Shown: positions 18,416 to 27,860, counted from the first letter of the stretch. The stretch is 64,000 nt of DNA from Parabacteroides goldsteinii (GCF_015550595.1 NZ_JADNBB010000004.1:124001-188000), one strand, 5' to 3'. The notes: generated from the letters alone by a model not told the origin. A program made the numbers and translations.

Positions 18416-21298
18416 ATGCAGAGGAGATCTTTTATCAAACAGAGTGTTTTATGGACAGCTGGTTGTGTCGTTGGTAACCGTATGCCGCTATGGGGGGCAG
18501 TCGATGCAACCGAAGAGATGGCGGATACGACCTTGCGTTCCGGTGAGCTATATAAGTTATTCCGTGATCCGCAACCCATTTACCGTCCGTTTGTCCGTTG
18601 GTGGTGGAATGGGGATAAGGTAGAGGCTAATGAGTTGAAACGTGAATTACATGTATTGAAGGAGGTTGGCATCGGAGGGGTGGAGATCAATCCGGTCAAA
18701 TTCCCTGGCAATGACACGGATGATCTGGGAAAGAAGTCTCTGCCCTGGCTGAGTGACGAATGGATTGATATGTTGCGGGTGACTTTCGACGAGGCGAAGT
18801 CGCTAGATATGAATTGCGACTTGATTGTTGGTTCCGGTTGGCCGTTCGGGGGCGAATTCCTGACGGGCGATGAAAGGGCGGATCTTGTCGTGAACTATTC
18901 CCGAAAGTTGATCGGACCGATTGACTATGAAGTCTCTCGCGACGGATTGTTCAGTACGGCGGACCCCGCCATAAGTTCGCCGTTTTTGGGTAGGAAGATG
19001 GAGTTACTCTCCCTTCAATTGGTTCCCGAACCGTTCGGAGGTCTTGACCAGGTTATCGATCTGATGGATAGAGAGAGCGATGGAACGTTTAAGTTTCAGG
19101 TTCCCGATGGTAAATATGTCTTATTTGCTCTTGTCAAGATACAGGGTTTCCTTGAGGTGATTAATGGCGCTCCGGGTGCTACTGGTCCGGTGTTGAACCA
19201 TTACAATAAGTCGGCCGTACAGAAATATCTGAACAATATGTCGGATAAGATTCAGGAACGCTTAGGTCCGTTGTCCGGTAATATCCGTTCCCTGTTCACC
19301 GACAGCATGGAGTTGGAAGGTTCGAACTGGTCCTATGACATGGCGGAAGAATTCAAGAAACGCCGGGGCTATGATGTGCAACCCTACCTACCTTTCATTC
19401 TTTTTAAGATGGGAAGTATGGGGAATGCATTGACTTACGAGCCGAAGGTGCAATTTACTCCAGAGTTGAACGATACTATTCAGCGCGTACGCTATGATTT
19501 CGAATATACGAAGGCCGAGTTGCTCCATGAGCGTTTTACGCGGACTTATCTGGACTGGTGCAAGGGGCTTAACGTCAAATCGCGTGCACAAGCCTATGGT
19601 CGGGGGCTATTTCCACTCGAAAGCAGTCTGGATTACGATATTCCCGAATGCGAGTCTTGGACGATGACCTGGCTGCGTCACCGTTTGGGAGAAGAAATGT
19701 CGGAAGAGGACTATCGTCGTGGGCGTGCTTATACGATGGTCAATAAATACGTTTCTTCGGCTGCTCATCTGCGCGGGAAGCGTCTGGTGAGTTGCGAGGA
19801 GATGACAAATACCTATACCGTGTTTAACATGACATTGGAGTTGTTGAAGATCGGAGGCGACCAGACGGCTATTTCCGGGGTGACGCATTCCATCTTCCAC
19901 GGTTTCAACTATTCTCCGAAGGAAGCTCCGTTCCCCGGATGGATTCGCTACGGGGCCTACTATAACGAGAATAACAATTGGTGGCCGTATTTCAAATATT
20001 ATACCGCTTATAAAGGCCGTATGGCTTCTGCCCTGCAACATGGAACCATGTATGCGGATATCGCAATACTGAATCCGATAGCCGATATGTGGAGTACGTT
20101 GGGGATGCAGAACGAGCCGTTTCCTTCTACCACCAACGTGATATATAAGACATTGGTATGGGAGGCAATCCATAAGAACGGTAGTGGTTGCGACTATGTT
20201 TCCGAATCAATCATCAGGGATGCCGAGATGAAAGAGGGTTGCTTGTGTTACGGTCCCCGCAAATATAAAACGCTTTTCCTGATCGAAGTGGAGAGTATGG
20301 AACCGGCTACCGCCCGCAAACTGTATGATTTTGTGGCTTCGGGCGGACGTATCTTCTGTATTGAGGCTTATCCGTATAAATCAGTCGGCTTGAAAGATCA
20401 TGACAAGCACGATAAGGAAGTACAGGAATGGGTGGAAAAGATGAAGCTGATGGAAGAACGTTTCGTATTGCTACATAAACCGGAAAAGGATTTTGTCGGT
20501 TGGTATCAAGGAGTACAGAAAGACTATCATCTGATACCGTATATAACAATTGAAAAGCCTGATTCTTATCTGATGCAGAACCGTTATCAGGGCGATAACA
20601 GGGAAGAAATGTTCTTCTTCAGTTATGCACACCGTTATAATTCGCATCAGACCCATATCTCCTTCAGCAGCGAGATCATAAAAGGTCGGCAGGGTTGGGT
20701 GTGGGATCTGGAAACGGGTGAACGTTATCGGTTGCCGTTAGATGCCGACAATGGCTTCCTGTTTGATTTCGGTCCGGCGGATTCTCTCCTGATTGTGTTC
20801 GATAAACAAAAGAGAGGAAATGACTATAAGCCGTTGCCCGTTTCCGGGGCGGATTTGAAAGATCTTTCGTCCGACTGGGATATAGAGTTCCGCCATAGCC
20901 GTGAGAATACAGTGCAGAATGCTCATTTCGACAAACTGAAAGATTTGAAGGAAACGGACTTTGTTAACTTCTGCGGAACAATTGTCTATAGGAAAAAAAT
21001 TAATGTTTCTTCGCCTACCGGTACGGTGCTTAACCTCGGATTGGTACATGGTGTATCGGAAGTATTTGTGAACGGACAGAACTGTGGTGTCAAATGGTAT
21101 GGCCGCCGTATCCATCCGATTGCTGCCCAATTGAAACAGGGAGAAAATACGATTGAAATACATGTAGTCACCGTAATGGGTAACTATTTGAAGACGTTGA
21201 AGGATAATAAGATCGCCCAGGCGTGGACCCGGAGACAGGATGTTGTCCAGTCGGCGGGATTGGTCGGACCGGTCACCACTTATAGAATTAAGAATTAA
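18416..21298 (+). CDS. GH106-like alpha-L-rhamnosidase, Tat-type leader
   Basis: 960-residue enzyme. The start at 18416 is fixed by AAAGGAGG 9 nt upstream and by a twin-arginine leader, MQRRSFIKQSVLW, with a possible lipobox at TAGC. GH106 hallmarks: FVRWWWNGD, GIGGVEINPVKFPG, GSGWPFGG, LFTDSMELEGSNW and GKRLVSCEEMTNT. The C-terminal ~150 residues form a galactose-binding-like beta-sandwich (LVHGVSEVFVNGQNCGVKW). GH106 enzymes release alpha-L-rhamnose from rhamnogalacturonans. It sits 14 bp after the short GH28-like gene and 22 bp before the next GH28, clearly one operon. Confidence 0.88.
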   Translation: MQRRSFIKQSVLWTAGCVVGNRMPLWGAVDATEEMADTTLRSGELYKLFRDPQPIYRPFVRWWWNGDKVEANELKRELHVLKEVGIGGVEINPVKFPGNDTDDLGKKSLPWLSDEWIDMLRVTFDEAKSLDMNCDLIVGSGWPFGGEFLTGDERADLVVNYSRKLIGPIDYEVSRDGLFSTADPAISSPFLGRKMELLSLQLVPEPFGGLDQVIDLMDRESDGTFKFQVPDGKYVLFALVKIQGFLEVINGAPGATGPVLNHYNKSAVQKYLNNMSDKIQERLGPLSGNIRSLFTDSMELEGSNWSYDMAEEFKKRRGYDVQPYLPFILFKMGSMGNALTYEPKVQFTPELNDTIQRVRYDFEYTKAELLHERFTRTYLDWCKGLNVKSRAQAYGRGLFPLESSLDYDIPECESWTMTWLRHRLGEEMSEEDYRRGRAYTMVNKYVSSAAHLRGKRLVSCEEMTNTYTVFNMTLELLKIGGDQTAISGVTHSIFHGFNYSPKEAPFPGWIRYGAYYNENNNWWPYFKYYTAYKGRMASALQHGTMYADIAILNPIADMWSTLGMQNEPFPSTTNVIYKTLVWEAIHKNGSGCDYVSESIIRDAEMKEGCLCYGPRKYKTLFLIEVESMEPATARKLYDFVASGGRIFCIEAYPYKSVGLKDHDKHDKEVQEWVEKMKLMEERFVLLHKPEKDFVGWYQGVQKDYHLIPYITIEKPDSYLMQNRYQGDNREEMFFFSYAHRYNSHQTHISFSSEIIKGRQGWVWDLETGERYRLPLDADNGFLFDFGPADSLLIVFDKQKRGNDYKPLPVSGADLKDLSSDWDIEFRHSRENTVQNAHFDKLKDLKETDFVNFCGTIVYRKKINVSSPTGTVLNLGLVHGVSEVFVNGQNCGVKWYGRRIHPIAAQLKQGENTIEIHVVTVMGNYLKTLKDNKIAQAWTRRQDVVQSAGLVGPVTTYRIKN

Positions 21299-21320
21299 AA
21301 ATTGGAGATTTAAAGATATT

Positions 21321-22790
21321 ATGAATGTAATTAGAAAAATAACGATCATGTGTTTGTTGGCGGGAATGATGATTCCGGTATGGGCGAAGGATTATCAGAT
21401 GACCATGTTCGGGATCAAGTCAGATGGAATAACCATGAATACCCGCTCCATACAGAAGGCTATCGACTTTATTTCAGAGAACGGGGGCGGACGTTTGGTG
21501 TTTACTGTTGGGCGTTATCTGACTGGTAGTATTCATCTGAAGTCGAATGTGACGATCCATCTGGGAGAGGGTGCTGTGTTGGTCGGTTCCACCAACCCTT
21601 ATGATTATGATATGGAACTGAATGCCTGGTATGGTTTGATTCTAGCGAACAAACAGGATAATATCGGTATTACCGGTAAAGGTGTGATCGATGGTTGCGG
21701 ACGTGAGCTTGCCAATAACTTCATCAACCAGGTTTATTCTGGGGTGATTAAGGACAAGTTGCAGTTGGGGCGTGTTGCCAACCGTCCGAAGCTAGTCTAT
21801 CTTCGTGAATGCAAGAATGTCGAGATAAAAGGTGTGACGATGATGAATCCTGCTTTCTGGACACAGACCTACGATCAATGTGAGAACTTGTTGATCGACG
21901 GTATTATGGTGCATAGTCGTGCTTACTGGAATAACGACGGGATGGATATTGTCGACTGTAACGGCGCATTGATTCAAAATTGCTATGTTGATGCGACGGA
22001 CGATGCGATCTGCTTGAAATCTCATAGTGCCGATGCTGTTTGCCAGAATATCGAGGTACGCAACAATACGGCCTGTTCAAGTGCTAGCGGTATTAAGTTT
22101 GGAACGGCGTCGACGGGTGGTTTCAAGAATATAAAGATCATTAACAATACGATATTCGACACATTCCGCTCGGCTATAACGATCCAGGCGGTTGATGGCG
22201 GACAGGTTGAAAATGTCATAGTGGATAGCCTCCGTTCCATCAATACCGGTAATCCGATTTATCTGGTGGTGGGGGAGCGCCGTGAAGGTCGTCGTAGCCG
22301 GATGGACAACGTCCATATCTCGAATGTCTATGCCGAAGTTCCGGCAACGAAACCAGATGCAGGATATGACTACGAAGGGCCGACAGAAGACAATCCGCGT
22401 AATGTATCGCCTTCCGCTATTGTCGGATTGCAGGATAACAAGATAACGAATGTCTCTATCGAGAACGTCGAGATCGTCTATCCGGGTGGTGGTAATCCGC
22501 TGTATGCTAAAGTCGGCTTGGATGAATTGGACAAGGTTCCGGAAATGCCTAAGGCTTACCCTGAATTCTCTCAGCATAAGGAGTTGCCGGCCTGGGGATT
22601 CTATGTTCGCCATGCCGACGGTGTTACTTTCAAGAACGTGAAATTGACAACCTTGAAGAAAGATTATCGTCCGGCTATTGTTTTAGATGATGTGCACAAC
22701 GGTATGTTTGCGAAGATCAAAGTGGTTGAACCGTCTGCCGGAAAGAAAGAAAAGATATACGCTTACAAGTCGACAAAGATCAAAAAGTAA
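21321..22790 (+). CDS. GH28 glycoside hydrolase, second full-length copy
   Basis: 489-residue secreted beta-helix enzyme. I chose ATG 21321, which gives a proper signal peptide (CLLAGMMIPVWAKDYQ); a longer in-frame extension would overlap the upstream rhamnosidase gene. Catalytic aspartates are Asp206 and Asp209 (WNNDGMDI) and Asp227-Asp228 (ATDDAICLKS). SSASG (253-257) replaces the Gly-His-Gly motif, as in the copy at 16112. The two enzymes share long blocks such as KPDAGY-YEGP and ELPAWGFYVRHA, so they are paralogues, possibly with different linkage preferences. It is the last gene of PUL 1 before the insertion sequence. Confidence 0.9.
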   Translation: MNVIRKITIMCLLAGMMIPVWAKDYQMTMFGIKSDGITMNTRSIQKAIDFISENGGGRLVFTVGRYLTGSIHLKSNVTIHLGEGAVLVGSTNPYDYDMELNAWYGLILANKQDNIGITGKGVIDGCGRELANNFINQVYSGVIKDKLQLGRVANRPKLVYLRECKNVEIKGVTMMNPAFWTQTYDQCENLLIDGIMVHSRAYWNNDGMDIVDCNGALIQNCYVDATDDAICLKSHSADAVCQNIEVRNNTACSSASGIKFGTASTGGFKNIKIINNTIFDTFRSAITIQAVDGGQVENVIVDSLRSINTGNPIYLVVGERREGRRSRMDNVHISNVYAEVPATKPDAGYDYEGPTEDNPRNVSPSAIVGLQDNKITNVSIENVEIVYPGGGNPLYAKVGLDELDKVPEMPKAYPEFSQHKELPAWGFYVRHADGVTFKNVKLTTLKKDYRPAIVLDDVHNGMFAKIKVVEPSAGKKEKIYAYKSTKIKK

Positions 22791-22883
22791 AAATAGAAAC
22801 TTACGGAAATTCGTAAAAAGAGGCTGTGTCGTAAATGAAGTGTACCCTAAAAGTTATACAGGTCAAACATTTACCAGTTATAG

Positions 22884-22918
22884 AAAGGGGCCGTCCAAAA
22901 AGTCGGATAGCCCCTTTT
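22884..22918 (+). terminator. Hairpin near the left end of the IS
   Basis: AAAGGGGC (22884-22891) pairs with GCCCCTTT (22910-22917) and is followed by T. It lies before the transposase start and could block read-through into the transposase from the pectinase operon. Confidence 0.5.
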
Positions 22919-22975
22919 GCTATTGTTTATTTCGGTAAAAAGCAGTATCTTACCGTTGCAACAAACATTATAGCA

Positions 22976-24607
22976 ATGGCTAAGATAGTATTTAAAGAGT
23001 TAACATCCAACCAAAATGTACTTTTTCCGGTAAGTTTATCGGAAAAGATAGCTCCCAATCATCCCGTTCGTGTTGTAAACAGTGTTGTAGACACATTGGA
23101 TATTAGCAGTCTTCTTCAGACATATAAAGGAGGAGGCACCAGCAGCTACCATCCCCGTATGATGCTCAAGGTTCTGTTTTATGCGTACTTGAACAATATC
23201 TATTCCTGCCGTAAAATAGAAAAGGCCTTGGAGGAGAACATTCACTTCATGTGGTTATCCGGAAATAATACTCCCGACTTCCGTACAATCAATGATTTCC
23301 GTAGCAAACGTTTAAAAGAACACATAAAATCGTTGTTTTCAGCCATTGTTCTGTTGTTACAAGAATCCGGCTATGTCAGTTTGGATGTACAGTATATCGA
23401 TGGCACCAAAGTGGAATCGGCCTCCAACCGCTACACTTTTGTCTGGCGTGGCAGCGTGGAAAAGAACAAGGCCAAACTGAAGTCGAAAATACAAGCAATC
23501 CTTAGTGAGATTGACAAACATATCGAACAGGACAAACAGGAAAGGACACCTGATGTCTTACCGGATATGGATTCCTGTGGTTTACGGGAAAAGGTGAGCG
23601 CTTTAAACAAACGGCTCTCCGGGATGAATAAGGCAGATCAGAAGCAAGTCCAAAAGCTACAGGAAGAATATCTGCCCCGCCTTGCCAAATATGAATCGCA
23701 ATTAGAGAAATTAGAGGATCGTAATTCTTTCAGTAAGACGGATGAGGACGCAACCTTCATGCGCATGAAAGAGGATCATATGAAAAACGGGCAATTGAAA
23801 CCCGCCTATAACGTACAGATTGCTACAGAAAATCAGTTTATTACAAACCTGGGGATTTATAGGCGTGCCGGAGATACGGGAACTCTAATTCCTTTTTTGA
23901 ATGATTTTCGAGAGACTTATCATAGGCAATCTTCTATCGTAGTGGCCGATGCCGGTTATGGAAGCGAACAAAACTACGAATTTATGGAGAATGCGGGTAT
24001 AGAGGCTTTTGTCAAGTACAATTATTTCCACAAAGAGCAGAAGCGTGCCTGGAAGAAGGATGCTTTTGCCATACAGAACCTTTACTATAATCAGGAACAG
24101 GATTACTACGTATGCCCGATGGGACAATATATGGAATATACAGGCCAAAGGAAAAATAAATCCGATTTGGGATATGTATCCGTACTGAAGCGTTATCAGG
24201 CACAGAAATGTGAGGGTTGCCCGCTGAAATCTCAATGTCATAAATCAAAGACTAACCGGATCATAGAAGTTAACTATAACCTTAACAGGCATAAACAAAA
24301 AGCACGGGAAAAACTCATGAGTGAGGAAGGTATTTATCATCGGGGCAGACGATGTATAGAACCGGAAGCAGTCTTTGCACAGATAAAGCATAACTCGGCA
24401 TGGAACCGGTTTAGATTAAGAGGATTGGAGAAGGTAAAAACAGAGTTTACCCTAGTTGCTATTGCACATAATCTAAGGAAACTGGCTAAAAAAGTCAGTT
24501 CTCTTTTGTTTTTTACTTATTTCTGTAGGATAACTTCTCGAAAAGAGATAATTGAGAAAAACAAAGATGGTTTTAATATAAAAATGGATAATAAAAGAGC
24601 GGCATAA
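22976..24607 (+). CDS. IS1182-family transposase
   Basis: 543-residue DDE transposase. The N-terminal domain (YHPRMMLKVLFYAYLNNIYSCRKIEKAL) is the DUF772-type helical region of IS1182/IS5-like enzymes. VQYIDGTKVESASNRYTFVW and VVADAGYGSEQNYE carry the first two catalytic acidic positions. A cysteine cluster (CPMGQYM, CEGCPLKSQC) and RGRRCIEPEAVFAQIKHN near the C-terminus complete the family pattern. I start at ATG 22976, since the 47 in-frame codons upstream have no family resemblance and overlap the hairpin. No frameshift is visible. Confidence 0.88.
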   Translation: MAKIVFKELTSNQNVLFPVSLSEKIAPNHPVRVVNSVVDTLDISSLLQTYKGGGTSSYHPRMMLKVLFYAYLNNIYSCRKIEKALEENIHFMWLSGNNTPDFRTINDFRSKRLKEHIKSLFSAIVLLLQESGYVSLDVQYIDGTKVESASNRYTFVWRGSVEKNKAKLKSKIQAILSEIDKHIEQDKQERTPDVLPDMDSCGLREKVSALNKRLSGMNKADQKQVQKLQEEYLPRLAKYESQLEKLEDRNSFSKTDEDATFMRMKEDHMKNGQLKPAYNVQIATENQFITNLGIYRRAGDTGTLIPFLNDFRETYHRQSSIVVADAGYGSEQNYEFMENAGIEAFVKYNYFHKEQKRAWKKDAFAIQNLYYNQEQDYYVCPMGQYMEYTGQRKNKSDLGYVSVLKRYQAQKCEGCPLKSQCHKSKTNRIIEVNYNLNRHKQKAREKLMSEEGIYHRGRRCIEPEAVFAQIKHNSAWNRFRLRGLEKVKTEFTLVAIAHNLRKLAKKVSSLLFFTYFCRITSRKEIIEKNKDGFNIKMDNKRAA

Positions 24608-24613
24608 CAAAAA

Positions 24614-24646
24614 AAGAAGGCATTCTTTTCAGACACCTTCTTATTT
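24614..24646 (+). terminator. Terminator inside the right end of the IS
   Basis: AAGAAGG (24614-24620) pairs with CCTTCTT (24636-24642), seven base pairs, then TA-rich sequence. It ends the transposase transcript and faces the convergent tRNA genes. Confidence 0.5.
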
Positions 24647-24678
24647 ATGAGTTTATGACATTGTTATGTCTTCTGTTT

Positions 24679-24755
24679 TGGCGGTCCGGACGGGACTCGA
24701 ACCCGCGACCCCATGCGTGACAGGCATGTATTCTAACCAGCTGAACTACCGAACC
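24679..24755 (-). tRNA. tRNA-Asp (GTC), CCA encoded
   Basis: On the minus strand a complete cloverleaf of 74 nt plus an encoded CCA (24679-24681). The acceptor stem GGTTCGG pairs with CCGGACC, the anticodon arm contains CTGTCAC (anticodon GTC), and the T loop has GGTTCGAGTCC. It is the second gene of a tandem pair, 32 bp after its twin, and its 74-nt core is identical to it. Confidence 0.97.
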
Positions 24756-24787
24756 AAAACAAATAAGGAAATAATAATTAAAAGAAG

Positions 24788-24861
24788 CGGTCCGGACGGG
24801 ACTCGAACCCGCGACCCCATGCGTGACAGGCATGTATTCTAACCAGCTGAACTACCGAACC
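24788..24861 (-). tRNA. tRNA-Asp (GTC), CCA not encoded
   Basis: Same 74-nt sequence as its neighbour, but the bases after the discriminator G read CTT, so CCA must be added after transcription. It is nearest the shared promoter at 24895-24924 and is transcribed first. Confidence 0.97.
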
Positions 24862-24894
24862 TCTTTTTATTATCAATCTCTCTCGATTGCGGTG

Positions 24895-24924
24895 CAAAGG
24901 TAAGTATTATTTTTAATCTTGCAA
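24895..24924 (-). promoter_or_regulatory. Promoter of the tRNA-Asp pair
   Basis: On the minus strand TTG (24924-24922), exactly 19 bp, then TACCTTTG (24902-24895), a close match to the Bacteroidetes consensus, 34 bp upstream of the first tRNA. Confidence 0.7.
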
Positions 24925-25116
24925 TACTTCATGGGAAGAAAATGTGAGTTTTTTTTAATCATACCTGATATGCAGGAGATTAAGAATTGAATTTTTTTTG
25001 GCTGTTTTCAGAATGACCGGAGTTCTTCATAAGGCGATTTAAAACAGGTTTGTCACATTTACACTCTGTTTGGCAACTTTTCATTAATCAAAGGGGAATA
25101 TGTTATGATAATTTGT

Positions 25117-25124
25117 TACTTTTG
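25117..25124 (+). promoter_or_regulatory. Promoter box of the his operon
   Basis: TACTTTTG matches TAnnTTTG and lies 28 bp before the hisH start. No clear upstream TTG at the right spacing is seen, so this is a partial match. I see no his leader peptide or T-box in the 250 bp between the tRNA genes and this site. Confidence 0.45.
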
Positions 25125-25151
25125 CAACTCAATATAAAAACGGAATAAAAA

Positions 25152-25742
25152 ATGGACGTCGCCATTATTAAGTATAATGCCGGAAATATTTACTCAGTGA
25201 GCTATGCACTGAAACGATTGGGCGTAAGTCCTGTGATTACAGCCGATCCGGAATTATTGCATAAAGCGGATAAAGTGATCTTCCCGGGCGTAGGAGAAGC
25301 ATTCACTACAATGGATTATCTGAAAGAGCATAAACTGGATGCTATTATCAAGGATCTGAAACAACCCGTACTGGGTATTTGTCTGGGTATGCAATTAATG
25401 TGTCGTCATTCTGAGGAAGGGGATGCAGACTGCCTGGGGATTTTCGATACGGAAGTGAAACGATTCATACCTCACCGTCATGAAGACAAGGTTCCTCACA
25501 TGGGATGGAACACGATCACGGAGGTTAAAGGAGGTTTATTTACCGCACAATTGGAGAACAAATTTGTTTACTTCGTACATAGTTATTATGTACCGGTTAA
25601 TGAGTATACGACTGCAACCACTAATTATATTCTTCCGTTCAGCGCTTCGTTGCATAAGGATAACTTCTATGCGACGCAGTTTCATCCGGAAAAGAGTGGT
25701 TCTGTCGGTGAAGTGATTCTGAAGAATTTTCTAAAATTATAA
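25152..25742 (+). CDS. hisH: Imidazole glycerol phosphate synthase, glutaminase subunit HisH
   Basis: 196-residue class I glutamine amidotransferase that supplies ammonia to HisF in the fifth step of histidine synthesis. The nucleophile elbow PVLGICLGMQLM holds the catalytic cysteine (about residue 78), and TQFHPEKSG near the C-terminus holds the His/Glu of the triad. Length is normal. It heads a tight run hisH-hisA-hisF-hisIE. The remaining his genes (G, D, C, B) are not in the window. Confidence 0.97.
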   Translation: MDVAIIKYNAGNIYSVSYALKRLGVSPVITADPELLHKADKVIFPGVGEAFTTMDYLKEHKLDAIIKDLKQPVLGICLGMQLMCRHSEEGDADCLGIFDTEVKRFIPHRHEDKVPHMGWNTITEVKGGLFTAQLENKFVYFVHSYYVPVNEYTTATTNYILPFSASLHKDNFYATQFHPEKSGSVGEVILKNFLKL

Positions 25743-25748
25743 AGATAT

Positions 25749-26468
25749 ATGATCGAGCTTATTCCAGCTATAGATTTGATTGACGGCAAATGTGTACGTC
25801 TTACGCAAGGCGATTACGACACGAAGAAAGTGTATAACGAAGATCCGCTTGAAGTAGCGAAGATGTTCGAAGCACATGGTATCCGCCGCCTGCATGTGGT
25901 TGACCTGGATGGAGCACGTCAGGGACGGATCATAAACTATCGTGTGCTGGAGAAACTGGCTACGCGTACTTCGCTGATAATTGATTTCGGAGGCGGACTG
26001 AAACAGGAAGATGACCTGGAGATTGCTTTCGAAAGCGGGGCACAGATGGTGACAGGTGGCAGTATTGCCGTAAAGAATCCGGAGGTATTCACATCGTGGA
26101 TAACCAAGTTCGGAAGTGAAAAGATTATATTGGGTGCTGATGCGAAGGATAAAAAAATAGCGATCAGCGGATGGGAAGAAACAACTAAAGAGGAACTGAT
26201 ACCTTTTATCGGAGGGTATTGCGACAAAGGCATCACCAAAGTGATCTGTACGGATATCAGCCGGGATGGAATGTTGCAGGGACCGGCTATCGATTTGTAT
26301 AAGGAAATACGGGATGCACTACCTTTTATATATATCATAGCCAGTGGCGGAGTCAGTTCTATTGAAGATATAGAAAAATTGGCTGAGGCGGGAATACCGG
26401 CGGTAATTTTCGGCAAGGCTATATACGAAGGAAAGATCGATTTGAAGGATCTGCTTCGTTTTACCTGA
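25749..26468 (+). CDS. hisA: ProFAR isomerase HisA
   Basis: 239-residue (beta/alpha)8 enzyme that isomerises the ProFAR aminoaldose to PRFAR. The first catalytic aspartate is in [19 protein letters not shown]. The phosphate-binding and second-half residues appear as [15 protein letters not shown], with the second catalytic Asp, and [16 protein letters not shown]. It starts 6 bp after hisH. Length and motifs are canonical. Its half-barrel symmetry with HisF is evident in the repeated DLDGA/GGG patterns. Confidence 0.97.
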   Translation: MIELIPAIDLIDGKCVRLTQGDYDTKKVYNEDPLEVAKMFEAHGIRRLHVVDLDGARQGRIINYRVLEKLATRTSLIIDFGGGLKQEDDLEIAFESGAQMVTGGSIAVKNPEVFTSWITKFGSEKIILGADAKDKKIAISGWEETTKEELIPFIGGYCDKGITKVICTDISRDGMLQGPAIDLYKEIRDALPFIYIIASGGVSSIEDIEKLAEAGIPAVIFGKAIYEGKIDLKDLLRFT

Positions 26469-26488
26469 TAATTAAGGGAGATCAAAGT

Positions 26489-27244
26489 ATGTTGGCGAAG
26501 AGAATAGTACCCTGTCTGGATATTAAGGATGGAAAAACAGTAAAAGGAATTAATTTTGTGAACTTTCGTGATGCGGGAGATCCTGTTGAACTGGGGGCAC
26601 AATACAGCCGGGAGGGAGCCGATGAGCTTGTCTACCTGGATATAACCGCTTCACACGAAGGACGTAAGACATTTACCGAATTGGTGAAGAAAGTGGCCGC
26701 AAATATCAGTATTCCGTTTACGGTAGGTGGCGGTATTAATGAATTGAAAGATGTGGACCGCCTGTTGAGTGCCGGAGCCGATAAGGTTTCGATCAACTCG
26801 GCAGCATTACGCAATCCCTCGTTGATCGAAGAGATTGCGAAGAATTTCGGAAGCCAGGTCTGTGTGGTGGCTATCGATGCCAATCAAGAGAACGGCGACT
26901 GGATTTGTTACTTGAACGGGGGGCGTATCCCGACGGAGAAGCACCTGTACGAATGGGCTATAGAAGCGGAAAATAGGGGAGCCGGAGAAATCCTGTTCAC
27001 CAGTATGACACACGACGGCGTGAAAGACGGATATGCCAACGACGCATTATCGGTATTGGCCGATAAGCTGCATATTCCGGTCATAGCCTCCGGGGGAGCC
27101 GGAAAGATGAAAGACTTTCGTGATACATTTGCAGAAGGGAAAGCGGATGCCGCCTTGGCTGCCAGCGTATTTCATTTCGGTGAGATAGCTATATCCGATT
27201 TAAAACAATACCTTCATGCGGAAGGTATCAATGTAAGAATATAA
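26489..27244 (+). CDS. hisF: Imidazole glycerol phosphate synthase, cyclase subunit HisF
   Basis: 251-residue (beta/alpha)8 cyclase that joins PRFAR and HisH-derived ammonia to give imidazole glycerol phosphate and AICAR. The catalytic aspartates are in [16 protein letters not shown] (about residue 11) and [14 protein letters not shown] (about residue 175). [11 protein letters not shown] and [13 protein letters not shown] are the phosphate-binding loops. Located 20 bp after hisA and 13 bp before hisIE. It forms the heterodimer with the hisH product. Confidence 0.97.
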   Translation: MLAKRIVPCLDIKDGKTVKGINFVNFRDAGDPVELGAQYSREGADELVYLDITASHEGRKTFTELVKKVAANISIPFTVGGGINELKDVDRLLSAGADKVSINSAALRNPSLIEEIAKNFGSQVCVVAIDANQENGDWICYLNGGRIPTEKHLYEWAIEAENRGAGEILFTSMTHDGVKDGYANDALSVLADKLHIPVIASGGAGKMKDFRDTFAEGKADAALAASVFHFGEIAISDLKQYLHAEGINVRI

Positions 27245-27257
27245 TCATTAGAATAAG

Positions 27258-27854
27258 ATGAAATTAGATTTTGAAAAAATGGGCGGACTTATCCCGGCAA
27301 TCGTTCAGGATAACAATACCAACAAAGTATTGATGCTGGGCTTTATGAATGAAGAAGCCTATGAGGAAACAAAGGAAACCGGTAAGGTTACTTTTTTCAG
27401 CCGTACAAAGAACCGTTTGTGGATGAAAGGTGAAACCAGCGGCAACACCCTGCAGGTGGTCAGTATGATGGTAGATTGCGATAACGATACCATCCTTATC
27501 AAAGCGAATCCGGCCGGTCCGGTTTGTCATACGGGTGCCGATACCTGTTTTGGCGAAAAGAATATAGAGGATATCATGTTCCTGAAATATCTGCAGGACT
27601 TTATCGAACAGCGCCGTCAGGAAATGCCGGAAGGCTCTTACACTACTTCCCTGTTTTTGAAAGGGGTGAACCGTATGGCTCAGAAAGTAGGCGAAGAAGC
27701 TGTAGAAACAGTGATCGAAGCAACAAACGGAACAGAAGATGGCTTTATCTATGAAGCATCCGACCTGGTCTACCACCTGATCGTATTACTTACAAGCAAA
27801 GGCCTCCGTCTGGAAGACCTGGCACGTGAATTAAAGAAAAGACATAAAGCATAA
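27258..27854 (+). CDS. hisI: Bifunctional PR-AMP cyclohydrolase / PR-ATP pyrophosphatase HisIE
   Basis: 198-residue fusion catalysing the second and third steps of histidine synthesis. The N-terminal HisI part has VTFFSRTKNRLWMKGETSGN and the metal-binding VDCDNDTILIKA plus GPVCHTGADTCF (about residues 75-100). The C-terminal HisE part has the pyrophosphohydrolase helix EEAVETVIEATNG (about residue 155). The fused arrangement is usual in this phylum. Seven bases separate it from the following ATPase gene. Confidence 0.97.
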   Translation: MKLDFEKMGGLIPAIVQDNNTNKVLMLGFMNEEAYEETKETGKVTFFSRTKNRLWMKGETSGNTLQVVSMMVDCDNDTILIKANPAGPVCHTGADTCFGEKNIEDIMFLKYLQDFIEQRRQEMPEGSYTTSLFLKGVNRMAQKVGEEAVETVIEATNGTEDGFIYEASDLVYHLIVLLTSKGLRLEDLARELKKRHKA

Positions 27855-27860
27855 ATTACT

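Larger units (their letters stand above)
22821..24642 (+). mobile_element. IS1182-family insertion sequence
   Basis: One transposase gene flanked by imperfect terminal inverted repeats: the left end starts GAGGCTGTGTCGTAAATGAA near 22821 and the right end, read on the minus strand, starts GAAGGTGTCTGAAAAGAA near 24642. Ends are approximate and I could not define a target-site duplication. It lies between the last pectinase gene of PUL 1 and the tRNA-Asp pair. The open reading frame is intact, so the element may be active. Confidence 0.7.
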
